NCBI GenBank assembly: GCA_008508345.1
Contig: QNGE01003590.1
Span: 16,544 to 80,543 of the forward strand
Origin: Paragonimus westermani
Lineage: Eukaryota; Platyhelminthes; Trematoda; Plagiorchiida; Troglotrematidae
Direction: 5' to 3'
Length of the DNA: 64,000 bases
The notes under the pieces were generated by a model. That model saw only the letters and a program-made list of their open reading frames with translations, ran no database searches and was not told where the DNA came from. Below are positions 49,601 to 62,109 of the stretch, piece after piece. A program made the position numbers and the translations under genes. Numbering within the stretch: the first letter of the stretch is position 1; each line of letters starts with the position of its first letter.

Positions 49601-52600
49601 AGTTGTTCAGTTCTTATATTCGGCCGGGTGTGGCTTCCTTTGCAGGCAACTGAACGGATTTTATTTAGCAAGCAGACGTTGCGGTGCATGTTTCAAGTAA
49701 ACCCGTTCAGATTAATCGGGGTAGTATCACACGTGAACTAGTTTTTATATGTAGTCCTATCCCCTTCCTTTATAAAGAGATATTCTGAACTTGCAAATCT
49801 TACGTCCTGAATATTTCCTGAGCAAAAACTTTTTGTTCAATTCATAACAAACGATGTACCTTATGTAATACCTGTTCTCTGAGAGTTCTCATGAAGCGCC
49901 ATCTTTGCTGGCATCACCCCATTCTTCATTCCTAACTATTCTAGGTTTCAGGGTAAAAAGGATTTTCCTGTTTAACTTGTTAGACCAAAAATCTTCACTT
50001 TGTTCTAACAGATGTGAGCAATCGCCTACTAGTCCTTTAGGCTAACTGTTCATCAAATCCGTTGATCTGCACTACACCAAAACTGGAGTCTTTCTGTAAC
50101 AGGATGGTGATCCAGTGTCACGCACTTCTAAGAGACTGAATTCTAACAAAACTAGTTATTTTCGGACCCAAAAGGAAGTATTAGCAGTCTCCTGAGCCGA
50201 CAGAACACTCCACCGATGATTACTTGGTATTTAATTCATTAGTGTTATTGATTATGAAGCTTTAAAGCATGTTTAAAACGGTTGTTAAAGTAGCTTGGAA
50301 GTGGAGCGTGGTAATCATCACGTAGCTCGACGACATTTAGCATTATAACGCAAGATGCATTTCACGCGCAGTCTGAGTAGTCCACTTTACAGATTCTGAG
50401 GACAGTGTAGTGCTAATCTACTTCTTCACTCATCCACCCTTCTCCCCTTGTTCAGATATGTTAGGTGAAACTGGGGAGCATCAACGTTCACTTTTGTCAT
50501 CCACTAAAAATGGTTAAAAGTGGAAATAAAGCACCAGCTGTTTTAAAATACGAACGACGAGAAAAGTTTCTGTTGCATCAGGTGTAGTAGAGCTTACCAG
50601 TAAGTGATTGATTGTGCCCTCCTCAGTGCGGTCAGTCGTTCTGGATTATACGCACTGTAGCCATCTCCATTACAAAAAGTGAAACCATCAGATCGTCTGA
50701 CTAAGTGATTTGAAACACTGAGTTCCCTTCAATAACTTCATCAACACAGAAAGAAGACATATGTTGCGATATGTTAACACTTCGTTTACTCTCATCAGTC
50801 GCAAACATAAAACATGCAAGTTATATATGACAGACAATTAGAGGTAGTCAGGGTATGGACACGTACACAATCACACCACGTATTGTCATCACCACCACGG
50901 CAACCCTATAGCAAAACTCTAATGACGATTTGCTATGCTATGCTAGCAATAATGATGTGCGTTTACAAAATACACTGAACTTATTCATCCCAGGCTTCGT
51001 GTCTATTTTTGTTATAAAGTATGATAGTGTGAGCACCCCAATTGTTATGATCTATTTTTGGGCAAGCTTTATTTCTCGCTTATTCTTTTATAAACTTTTT
51101 TCACGTTGGCTTAAAGTTAACTTAATTAATTCGTCAGGTACAGTTGTTATCAGTAAGACCTTATGGAATGTGCTCAGTCGTAAGATTTACACTTGTTGTT
51201 TGGTTACTAACGCCGTTAATCAGTTAACACCACAGATGTGTGACTGGTTATACAGCATAGACGACCATCACTTACGAATTGTACCATAGCATTGATAATC
51301 CACAGAGGCGACTGGAACCTTTGCAGGACTAAATAATCTCCGACTTTCCGTATCAATCTTTCGATTTTCATGATGCTTGACAGAGGTGTTAATAGGTTGC
51401 TAATGTTATATCGAAACGGTTGGCTTACCACAACCTGAGAGACTTCGGCGAAGCCCATTCAGAGGACTACCACAAGAATACATCTGCTTTCTCTATACTT
51501 CACTGAGATTGTCTTTCATTGTCATGAGAAATGTCCGTAGCCGAGAAAAATTATTACAAATAATGTTAGTGTTCGCAAACGCCGCATAATTAATTTGTCC
51601 GATTATTCAGCGCATCGAAAGCACACTGGTCCCATTCAGTACAAGCTCCTTAATGTGACTGAATTGCCTGGTAATTTTAGTATTCGTTCTTCTGACTCTA
51701 AACCAGAGTCACTTGCCACTCATAAAAATCTGACCAAGGACCACGGATCACAACTGTAAAGATCACATAAATTAAGGAAAAAAGTCGCTTGTGTTGTGAT
51801 CTCCCTCATCTTCATTTGTATCTCGGCGGATGCAGTGATTGCAAAGGAATATCATATAGTTTTTGTACCGTTAACACCTTCAGGTGCTATTCTGCCAAAA
51901 TACAATTACATTACCTCCTGTCACGTTTTCGATACTACGTCGAACCAACTGTCGGATCTGTGCTTATCCACCGAATTCCAACTGTCTCTATTCCCAAGAA
52001 CACCACATTTTTACCTCTTGCATTTACCATTATATTGTAGTTCAGAAATAACTGTTTCGTGTGAAAACACTTTCCAATTTTTGTCCATTCTGTATGCACT
52101 TGCTTATGATTGTTTTGTTTCACAAAGAAGTACACATAAACTAAAGAACGTTATCACTGAGTTCAAGTTGTATCACAGGTTTACACTTACCTGATAGTAA
52201 TTCCTGTTGCTCGAAAAAGCGTTGTTGTCCGGTTAACACACGGTCGTGAAATGCATCATACGCTTATACATTCCAACAATTCTGATCTAATGTAGTTGTA
52301 TTAACGATTTTCCTGGGGCAGAAGTTCATTTCAGTGATTCTTTTGTAAAGCGGACATTCTCGGAAATTAACTAACCCACTACGGCAATAATACCCAAGAA
52401 CCGTGTGGTCTGATGTTGTACTCTATAAGGTGAACGCAAAGACTTCTCAAATTGCACAGTTTTGTTTGTGAAGACTTCATACCCACTTCATCATTCTCTT
52501 CTGTGATAGGTTGCTTGAGAAAACGGTTACAATCAGTTGTGAAAATTGACTTGTGTTAACAAAAATGAATCAAATTTGACAGGGTGAGCTGGACCGGTTT

Positions 52601-54878
52601 GCTTACAAAACGTGTTTACTGTGGGAGTCTAACAGATCAGTTTCTTCATTGCAGGCGTCTGTTACACAATGTTTGTATCTTACAAAGATTCTTCTCGAAC
52701 TGAAGAATCTCCCGTTTTTGTGAATTGTTGGAATCACGTAACTTTCGGACTTTCCCAGTCTGCTCCTTTATACTACAAACGTCCAATTGATCCACCTTAA
52801 TGAGACGTTGCTCTCTTATCCAGTTTTGAACGTTACTTCATTGACTCAGCTGCACCGAATGTTGCCTGAAAAGCCATAGGAAATTGGGTGAGTACTAGCC
52901 CGTGCCTTTTGCAATGAAAAAATATCTGCAACGGCTAAATAAAACGTACATTTTTCTAGGGAGCCCGATGGTAGTCGACGATGTACTGCGTGCTTACTCC
53001 GCAAGTAATCTAACCGGTTAGCTCGTCATATATATCCTTCTAAAATCGACCTACTCTCATTCTAGTTTGCAACGCACAGCAAACTGCAGACAGAAGGCTT
53101 GTCTCAGCTACACGAATGTCTTAAAACCTTGTTCTGGTTGAAGAATCCCAGAGATGATCGTCAATTCACGTTAGAGTTCGAAGCAACTGGTAGTCTCCGA
53201 GAGGTCGATAAGTAACCAGAAGACGAGTGCAAAACACAAAATCGTGAAGATTACTTACTATTGTTTGTTTCGTGTTACATTTTCATGGCTACTGAAACAC
53301 ATCACTGAACTTTTTGTTTATGCTGTCTAACTTCACGTGTAAATAATTACGCTGTACATATTTCTGACAACACTACAACTTGGGTGGATCACTCGTTCTG
53401 ATTTTGCTGTTGCATACAAATTAGTTATAGGTTCTAGCGAAACACAATTGCAGATACTGCTACTCATTCCAAACTATTACAGTTTTGATGTATCAGTTTA
53501 CCAGTCTGGTAGAGTAGGCTTCTTTTACCATACTCTGCGTACACAGTTTCCGTTTCTGAGGAATGTATACATTTCGGTCAGTCCTGAGCAGATTTTGTAA
53601 TTGAAGTTTTAGGTTGTGTTAGTCCTCTTAGGAATCCCGTAGGTTTTGTAACATTGTTATTCTACAATAGATTGCTTTCACTCACTTCTATCAAATATAA
53701 AAAACTACGCGGAGCGCACACAGCATGTATGTAAGAATCAAAACAAATAACAGATCACCACGAACGGACAGATCGCGTTACACAGGAGAGATGGGAGGTA
53801 CGGATGTAAATGTGTGCCGTGAATTGAAGATCGCGGTACGCAAAGAAACCACAGATTCCACAGGTAATGATGATGTGATTTTATGACATTGCGGTGAATG
53901 TGGCCACCGTCTCGGAAGGGTTGCTGATTAACATGTCTGTGAGCACAGAGGCGAAATCCTTTGACTTTGGTCGCTGTGACAAGGCAATCCGAAATGGATG
54001 TAACCAGCACACATGCCTACGTTGAGTGAATCACGTTTGACACACTAGAAGAGAACCTGATGAACCGATTGCTTGTTAACACTAACAACACATACTCGCG
54101 GGGGAATTCGGTGGTGAGCCGTGGTTTGTGGAGTACAAATGCTAATGTGGCTCACAAACATAGGGATGATCTGAGTAGGATGGTTTCCAGAGAGTTGTCT
54201 GTTTTAGCCCAGAGGCTATTATGAAACTAAACTGGCATGTCTACGAAGTTGAATCAATCACTCATGAGTGGAGTGGTATTGTCACAATGTTGCCGAAATG
54301 TATTCCTAACACGAAATCTACCAAGCAATGTCCATCATACGCTGGATTTAACCTCCGGTCCCCTTGCGAGGTCCGAGTTGTTGTTTGTTGTAAGTGCCGC
54401 ACAAGTGGTTCCATCAATAAACCCCGCAAAAACACAAACAGCTCTGTTGATTGTAACAACGTAAGTGAAAGTGTAAACCTCAATCCAGTCTGCACATCGG
54501 CGACAACGTGTAAAGGACAGCAGTTCATTCTCTGATGTTTAACTTCTCTGCACACTGAACATTATGTTTTCCTTATTGAAACGAGCAGCCTTTAGTTTAT
54601 CATTTCAAAGAATGCTAAGCTCACCGCTTGAAACTTCTTGGCAAAACTGCGTTAAGGGGAAAACGAATTAAAACAACTATATAGTTTTTTCCTGGCTTTG
54701 TTCACTAAAGATGCTTCACTACTGTACAAGGACGTTTTGCGTCATCTCTGCATGTTGTTCGAATTGATTAAAAATGGCCTTGCAAGAACAATAAAAATTT
54801 TGTGCACGCACGTCTTTCTGCTCTTCTAGCTGTGGCGTAGTTGCTTGACGATACTACACGGATCTCACCCATTTTTAG
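46626..54878. other. Long stretch without supportable genes
   Basis: Contains a TTG/GTT-rich low-complexity tract (about 47226-47283). Several 70-130-codon frames (48145-48507, 51796-52194, 53738-54010, 54262-54555) show no family motif, and I could not pair them with good splice sites. No RNA gene seen. Confidence 0.45.
47226..47283 (+). repeat. TTG/GTT-rich low-complexity tract
   Basis: Interrupted GTT repeats that generate Leu/Val-rich frames on the plus strand and Asn-rich frames on the minus strand. Confidence 0.8.
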
Positions 54879-55006
54879 CTCCGCTGTACTCCGAACATCG
54901 TTGCAGCACCGACCGCGTTTCAGCCACCCACTGTAATCTCGGAATATCTTCGCTTCCCGGATACCGGTAATTTGGAATATTGTGGTGATCCTCTTGAACC
55001 CTTTCT
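54879..55006 (+). CDS. Candidate internal exon, plus strand, unknown protein
   Basis: The acceptor TCTCACCCATTTTTAG precedes CTC at 54879, and the donor TTTCT|GTGAGTCAAG follows 55006. One frame is open across the 128 bp (42 codons plus two bases). It starts LRCTPNIVAAPTAFQPPTV and continues EYLRFPDTGNLEYCGDPLEP. The segment is more GC-rich than its surroundings and reads like real protein. The frame hits TGA exactly at the donor, as expected where coding ends. No family recognised and no neighbouring exon assigned, though another candidate plus-strand exon lies at 60766. Confidence 0.42.
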
Positions 55007-57053
55007 GTGAGTCAAGCTCTTCATTACTATAGCTTGCTAAAACTCACGTAACTGTCCTGTTGCATTCGTTCATTTTCTGTCAGTGTACTCACTGAAATAC
55101 GCCTGCATTTACTTAGGGTAGTCAGAGACTCTTTTTGACCACTACACAACTACGAAGGCCAACCGCTTCCTGGCAGTCACAAAGGGTCGGGGGACCTGCG
55201 GACTACAGGTCTTTAGGCAATTGTATTTTTTACCGTCAAACACACTTGGTGCGTAGAAGGTGGAGGTGGTTTAACCCAAGTTTTTCCAGCTGACAATTCG
55301 TTACTGGCACATTACATGGGGAATCTAAGCAACTACGGTAACATTGGAATCGGAGGGTGAACTACATCAACCTGACGCACAATATTCCAGATAGAATTCA
55401 CGTCTCTTTTGAGCAGGTAGAGAGGGAAGATACAAACTAATCCACATGGACTATTTTGAATGTATTTGGTGGTGGTGTTGGCTACCAAGTGATCCTGAAC
55501 CACAGACTGCAAAGATGTGCGGCAGTTAAAGTCAAACCGGCCCTAGTAGCACACTAAGACTATCGACCGTCTTTTGATCGTTTTACGTGAGACACTCAAC
55601 AATTTCACTAGTGAAGCAATTTCAACGTCACAGTTCGTAACTTTAAGAGCTAGGAAATTGCGAAGGACTTACATTACATATATAAGGCCCAATTGCCGCC
55701 GACTAATTTTTGTTCAGTCACACCACATGACCATTAGTTGGTGAGCGCGCGTTCAAAATGGCCGGCTTTTTGCAATTACGGGTTTGGAGGCGTATTCTGT
55801 AGAGGGATGCGGACGGTGAGTTTCCTTTTCAATACCTCTATAGAGCCTATCCAGAATGATCCCATGAATACCCACTTACGAATTCCCACAGTGACTAGGC
55901 TTAATCAGTCACTAGTAACCAATATGTTCTGGTATCTGTTCATCGTTTCATTGGACGGCCATCTGAACTTGTCCAAACTGCTGTCAATTTGATTCTGATT
56001 TAAGCATCTGAAGTATCCGTGTACTGGTATTAAGTAATTGTCTGTTGAAGAGAGGCGAGTAAGCGGGGTCTACAACTGTTGTCATTCGCTGAACGCCTTA
56101 TCAAAGCCAGTGAGTTCACTGAACCAGTGGACTGTGCCTTTCGGCTCACAGAAGCAGAATGCTGTATTGGGTTGAAATACTGAATAGTAATCGCGATTAT
56201 GCTTAGAACAAGTCCATAGCTACTTTCTAAACACTAGCAATAACACATACAGTGATCCAATAAGATAGTGGTTTAGTCAGATATGCGTATACAGCAGATA
56301 TTTACGTAGTTCTTAAGTTGATAGGTTCAGGGTTTGCTAGTGGAGGATCAGCGTTCTTTACTGGAGCGTCGCTGTCTCCGGGCTGTTCGGTGAAAATTCT
56401 GCTGGACTGTTTATAGGTACAGAGAAAAGGTGAATGGAACTAAATAACAGGTAAACTGAATCAAGTCGCTGGCCACAATTATCTCAGCAATGAACACTGA
56501 AATACACTTAAACAACATTCACTCAGACATGTACATTTAATGTCCTGCAAGGCTGGGCTTGTACAGCGGTTAGGGAATTTGTAGTACCGGTTGTCTCTCG
56601 CGCATGTATTGATTTAGTAATTATTTAAAACTCCTAGCTGATTCAGACAAAACCATAGGATTGGGCAATGCGTTCCAGTGTAAACAGACTCTAAATGTAA
56701 CGCAATTCTATCTGCAGAATAACCTGCCTGTTCCACAAATCAGTTCCAGCGAGTGACCTTTTAAACTGTCATTCTTATTTTGTGGGAGGAAATGTGCAAG
56801 TAGATGACCCGGGTTTTAAAGCATTTTTAGATGTAAAAATTGGGCCTCCCCTGAGATCTTTGTGGTCCATCGCTAATTACCCTATATCTGTCTTCTCGGG
56901 TAGGGGGTTTCTCTGAGCAGCATAATTCTCCTAGTGAAGTGTCTTTAAACACTGTCAATAATCGCCAAATCCTTCTTAATATAAGGACTGCAGGCCTGTA
57001 TGTTCGTTTTCATGCGTATGCGGATTATGGCGGCGAACACAATGAGAAACACC
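55007..57053. other. Stretch with no recognised feature
   Basis: Short frames only (for example 55738-55992), without motifs. Confidence 0.4.
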
Positions 57054-57430
57054 TCACGGTGGAAGGTTCCACAAATTCTTCCTTGAAGGTTCAGAGTGAT
57101 TTATACTTTTTTTAGCCATGGTGACACAATTTGTAGATGAGCCCACACTGTCTGTTATTATGTTCCCTGTGGCTGTTTCACATGATGACATGAGCAACTT
57201 CATGTCGCCAAGACAATAGTCAGTACAATTTTGTTGGCGAACATGCATGGCTTTACAGTTACTGACATTAAACGACAGGTTATTTTTTGTGGACCACTAA
57301 CTTAGGCAGTTCAAACCGTTTTGTAAGATTGCCACATCCTTGGCATACTTTAGAACTCGTCCGAGTTTTGTGCCACCGAGGCAGAGCAAAATTGATGAGT
57401 TGACTATATTGGGTGGTTCACTTTTAAAAC
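57054..57430 (-). pseudogene. CR1-like LINE reverse transcriptase fragment (YADD region)
   Basis: On the minus strand, LKYAKDVAILQN marks the RT catalytic box, with YAKD at 57336-57347 in place of the usual (F/Y)ADD. It is followed, after an in-frame stop, by WSTKNNLSFNVSNCKAMHVR, then TDYCLGDMKLLMSSCE. The W....L.FN..KC..MH pattern after the catalytic box is diagnostic of CR1/jockey-type LINE RT. One catalytic Asp is replaced by Lys and stops interrupt the frame, so it is dead. It has the same orientation as the fragment at 36.5-36.8 kb but covers a later RT segment. Confidence 0.75.
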
Positions 57431-57880
57431 AGCCAACGTCTTCACTTGTCTGACCATTTTTCCCAGTCTTGATTTTCTGCTATGCCTTCTAAGGTTGTCT
57501 TCAGTGTCAACTCACTAGAGTGCTTGAAACGTTTGTCTATTCCAAGATTTTCTGACTATTAGACAAAGGCTAAAGGGATGCGAACTTGCTCACTGTCATC
57601 AATGTGATCAATCACTACCAGTTCATTGATGCACTCAGCTGCTGTTGTCGTTTTATCCCATATTGTTCACATATCTTACAACCACTAACCGATCCTTCAT
57701 GCGGATCAAAAAAGCGTCTTTTTCCAATCCCAAGTGACACCAGAGTTTAAGGTTGGCAGGCAAGCACCTAGCGAAAACACTGCTCTGTCGCATTTTCACA
57801 ACCACCCTAGAACTAGATTTATAATTCGGAAAACGTGGTAGGAGGAGTTCAACAACAGCTCGTCAATAAGGAATTACAAT
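57431..57880. other. Gap between LINE and Gypsy remnants
   Basis: Probably decayed sequence of the neighbouring elements. No motif could be read in either strand. Confidence 0.35.
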
Positions 57881-57910
57881 CTCTCTGGTATTTCTGTTGA
57901 ACACTCTTCC

Positions 57911-58267
57911 TTGACCAAGCTAATTATAGTAGATCTGGTAGCAAACGATACGTGGTCAGCATATCACTTTGGCATTTTCAACACATACTGGGAGGGTCTC
58001 GCCAATGTTCTGATAAATCATAAACCGCTTGTCTACGAGCTCAACTACTTACTGGAGAAATATTCCCTCTGGGATATCTGCCATCCACATTTCATCACAT
58101 GGTTTACTGCAGACGTTCGTCACAGTCGAGTTTCTGACATTGTCATCGTATACGCTCTCTCAAGACCGCACACTGAGGCGGTTTTAACCTTATCTCAGGT
58201 AAACCTGGAGAATATGGTACGAGAAAAGCTCAACAATAAAGAGCCTACCCATCCAAAACCCTTCTAA
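57911..58267 (+). pseudogene. Gypsy element RNase H fragment
   Basis: The frame contains NHKPLVYELN, then FITWFTADVRHSRVSD and VYALSRPH. This is the RNase H end of Gypsy pol, where the consensus is DHKPL.(Y/F)AL, then F..DI.H..G..N.VADALSR. Several changes (Asp to Asn before His, VADALSR to VIVYALSR) show decay. A stop at 58265-58267 ends it well before the integrase. Confidence 0.75.
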
Positions 58268-58439
58268 TCTCTCAGTTGTTCAAGTCCTCATTTCCCATTC
58301 TAGTATTCTCTTATGTGGCGTACTCTCTGTGATCTACACATATACGCAGGTGTTTATTAAGCGTGATTTAATGAGAAGATCACTGCGGACTCCACATTTC
58401 CGCATGATTCTAGACCAGGACAAGTAACCCAAAGTACAT

Positions 58440-58690
58440 AAAGCTGAAAAGAACGATACCATCAGAATTGACCGTCTGAAAGTGGTTTGTGTCGACAACG
58501 ATTTTGTTCAGTCATCTGACAATCCAACGAGTCAGATCACAAGTTCTCTCAAAATTACTGCTCAAACAGTACCTACAACCCTATCGAGTACACCACTCAA
58601 CAACCTACTACCACCCACAGACACAAATTCTCTCCTACCACATTCAGCCACTGGCACAGGTGGACACTGATGTCTAGGTCTCACTTTAGT
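58440..58690 (+). pseudogene. Gypsy pol C-terminal tail, integrase deleted
   Basis: The frame reads KAEKNDTIRIDRLKVV followed by a Thr/Ser/Pro-rich tail, with a TGA at 58668-58670. The DT(I/V).IDRLK.A motif is the end of Gypsy integrase/pol. Only about 170 bp separate it from the RNase H fragment, so the whole integrase core is missing. Most likely one element with an internal deletion. Confidence 0.6.
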
Positions 58691-60765
58691 CGAGCGTCAG
58701 CGATTGTGATAAAAAAAGTATTCGTCCAAAGATTCACAAGACTGTTCCCGCAAATTGCTCCCGGGTCTAACCCAAAGACGAGTTCGAAAAGCAACTCTAT
58801 TTCGCTTCAAAACATACTTGTCATGGAGGAAATTACAGGTTATTTATATGATGCCTGCTGACTTATAAACATTCTCAAATCAGAAAATCGACAGACGGTT
58901 AATAAAAATAAAAGTTAAGGTCAATAATCTACCAATGAGTATAGCGGTATGAAGATCGGGTTGGCAAGAAATAGCGAAGACAACCTCCGGAAGATTCCAG
59001 AGATTTCTGTTCACTCAGATCTGACAAAATAGTTTTTCGAGGAAGCAGAAGGTTTTCGATAAAAAAAAGGGTTTCAAAACGTATTCCACTAACGTTCGAA
59101 AGTTCATGAATATTGATTGTTCTCCATTAATACAGTTCTTCACTTTACTCGTTATTTTACACCGAAATTTATTGCAGTTTATTTTTCTGCTGCAGACGTT
59201 TTGTTATGCTAATCAAGGTGCGCGGCTTCAGATGCTTGCCAGTCCACTTTTGTAGCTTGATTCCTTCTTTGAAAAGAGTTATGACAGCGTATGTTGTTTG
59301 ACTTGAGGTACACATGAGCTGTTTCATCACTCATGTGGCTCCGACTTCACATGGGTTGACACTGTTGCCACTCCCACCTCAGTGCACTTTTACATGTGTG
59401 TTGACTAAATGTCTAAAGGCACAGGGTAAAGCAAACAAATTCTTAATGTCATCATTGATTACTCTTTGATACTGTTTCATTAAGTGGCCTTTGTTGAAAA
59501 CCGCTCTTTCATCAGGGCAACATGTAGCGACTATAATAAATAGTTTGATAATAGCATCGATGTGTACCTTTTTGATGATTTTGGTTATTTTTACCTACTT
59601 TTGTTTTAGCCAAGCTAGCCATTTTGTAGCATCCGTCCCGGGACTAAAAACAACTCGTTTAGTGCCTCTCTAGCTTGACTTGGCTTCCTGTACGCGGGGA
59701 TCAACGCGCTGAGTCTTTGTGTTCACTCTCGGTTGGCTTTCTATAGCGAATACTGACTGGATATCATTCTGTTAGATCAGTCCCAACAAACATTTCATTT
59801 TGTCCAATACACTTCTGCTGGTTTTCGTATGTCGTTCGTAAGAGACGAAATATTCACAGTGAAGTAACACACGGAAGGACGTCTCTAGAAGTGGAATCTT
59901 GCCACAGGAAATTAGATGAAATAATACGCATCTGCGGATCCAACAATGCTCGATTCCACGTTGACATGTACATCCATATAATGTAGGATTATGGTCATAC
60001 AATACGTAAGCTGCTACCTGGCCTATTGAAGCAAGTGAGTTTGTCGCTCTGGATCATAGTAAAAAAATTTTGGGTTACAAGGACTTGGGTGTAGAATATT
60101 TGTCGTCAGTAATTTCCCCCTAAATGACCAGACTTCCACGGCATAGCATGCTGACCGACGGATGCAGTCCAACAAGGGGTTAACTAGTAGTAAGACAAAA
60201 ATTGCTCCGTTTAAGACGAATTCATACTGAGTGTGGTGGTGTTTTTTGCTTGCTTCTCTTCTGTTATCGGGATCCAGTTTCCATTCAGACGGAGCGCTGA
60301 CAGATACGGTGGATTTATGTGCTGAACAACTAGTCGAAAAACGAGCGTTGAAGAGTAAAGAATACTCAGACGTTCGATGATGTAAGCCGAGTTAACGTGT
60401 CTGAGGATGCGAAGAACGGGGATCAAGCCCCACACACCATTCTTCAGCGAGTCTGAACCGGCTAGTCTAATCCAGGAATGGGTACTGACGTGTTTGATAG
60501 TGTGTAGCAAAACAATGAGTCTCAACGAACAACAACAGTGGCCTGACTCACCGAAAGTTAGCAGAGTTCTCAAAATGCCATATGTTATTGACAATTGGTC
60601 AAGGAGCTAAGATGTAACGCAGCAGTTGAACGCTTTAGCAGACGACCACCCACCAGCAGTGCGGGAAGGACCAAAACACGCATAATAAGATTTATCCAGA
60701 TGTGTTACGTCGATTTATGACATGTCAAACAAATATGAACGGTGAGATCTGATGTAATACGTAAG
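58691..60765. other. Stretch with no recognised feature
   Basis: Includes a 127-codon minus-strand frame (60211-60594) without motif, and otherwise AT-rich sequence. Confidence 0.4.
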
Positions 60766-60945
60766 GTTGGTGCTCAACGTGCGGCACAAATGAATGTAGA
60801 CTTTCTCAATGTGTCTGAAACAAGTGCCGGTGCTCGAATAAGAAGCATATTAAGCGAAATTGAGTCAGCTAAGCGAAAATGGGCAAGAAAATCAACGCGT
60901 CCACCTGTGTGTGTGGTTAGTTGTGTGTGGGTAGAACTCACGTCT
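60766..60945 (+). CDS. Candidate exon, plus strand, unknown protein
   Basis: The frame reads VGAQRAAQMNVDFLNVSETS, GARIRSILSEIESAKRKWAR and then PPVCVVSC, with a strong donor TCT|GTAAGTGAT after 60945, phase 0. The composition (helical, basic-acidic mix) looks like real protein. The acceptor is the weak point: the AG at 60764-60765 has no pyrimidine tract, and an upstream stop at 60736 limits the exon. Family unknown. It might share a gene with the exon at 54879, whose phase 2 end requires at least one exon between them. Confidence 0.35.
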
Positions 60946-62100
60946 GTAAGTGATAATGAGACACTGAAACCTGACTTCCTCCGCCACCGCAGCATCGTGG
61001 TCATGCTTGTGGGCTTCTTTAATCCAGTGGACTACGCTAGCCAGAACTTAGAACTTTCCACGTTCAACCATGTCAAATAGTCCAACTAGCAGCACGCATG
61101 AAAAAGTGCATCTCACCCCCAATGTTCGTTTGTGAGGCAGCTAACCGCGTATGGGTTCTCGCGGAGTGAGACCCGAACTCATAAGAAAACAACACAATTA
61201 AATCTATGGTTGCAGCACTACTGTCTTCCACGTACGGAAGAAGGGGCCTAAAAGAGATGCCCTCAAACAAGGAGCACTCCGACTACCCAGCAGTTGGCCG
61301 TGACCATCGGCGCACTATCTAGTACGGTGGAAAAATTAGCGTCATTTAACAGAATTCTAGCTCAGCATACAATACATCTGCTTTGGACAGCACTTATAAT
61401 AATGAGCCTTCAATATCTTATTCATCACAAACCCCTTGGGCTGAATTGGCACCTCGCTGTCAGTTAAGTCATTCTTCCGAGTCACTGGGTCACAGTAGGG
61501 TTCCCCAAAAGAAACCTACATTCCGTTGCCTCATAGGTCAGGCTTTTGGGTCAGTGGCCGTAGGGGCTCCCTCAAGGGAACCCTACTTCCTTTTGTCCCT
61601 CAGGCCAAACCGTCGAATGAGAGACTTACTGTGAGGTTTCGCATAATATTCTTAAAGATGCCAGTGGATCCATGAGGTCGTCCGCTGAAACAAAGTGTGC
61701 CTACGGTGCTGAATCATTGAAGTACCGGAAGGCTAGAAAGCTGCACCCCACTGATCGCCATGGAACTGGGCTGTTACGGCACGGATTTCCAAACATTAAG
61801 TGAGAGGAGGAGAAGTCTCTAGGAAACAAACCCATGATACACCTCCTGCATGATAGGTTGCCCGGCAGACTGTGCTCAGGAGCATGCTGTTTGGTTCACA
61901 GTAGCTGACTACATAACCTTTTCGCTTATAAACGAACCGCACGGTAGTAAACCCCAGGTTATGTTCACGCGTCTGACTACATCGGGGTAGGTCTGCCACA
62001 TCTCGTAATGCTTATTGTTCAACTGTATGTTAGCTGAATGACACAAAGGACCTGTTCTTTGATCAGCTTCAGTTTTTGTGATGACTTCAGCGCTGCAGCT
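60946..62100. other. Region upstream of RTE remnant
   Basis: Contains a small inverted repeat (AGTAGGGTTCCC near 61494 and its complement near 61578-61590). It also has a 14-base match (TTGTGAGGCAGC core, 61128-61141) to the SINE-like sequence at 46577-46590. No coding recognised. Confidence 0.35.
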
Positions 62101-62109
62101 GAGCACTGT

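Noticed and set aside
51796..52194. 132-codon plus-strand open frame with a hydrophobic start
   Set aside because: The hydrophobic start comes from T-rich sequence; the rest is not protein-like.
60211..60594. 127-codon minus-strand open frame
   Set aside because: No family motif, and a plus-strand frame overlaps equally well.
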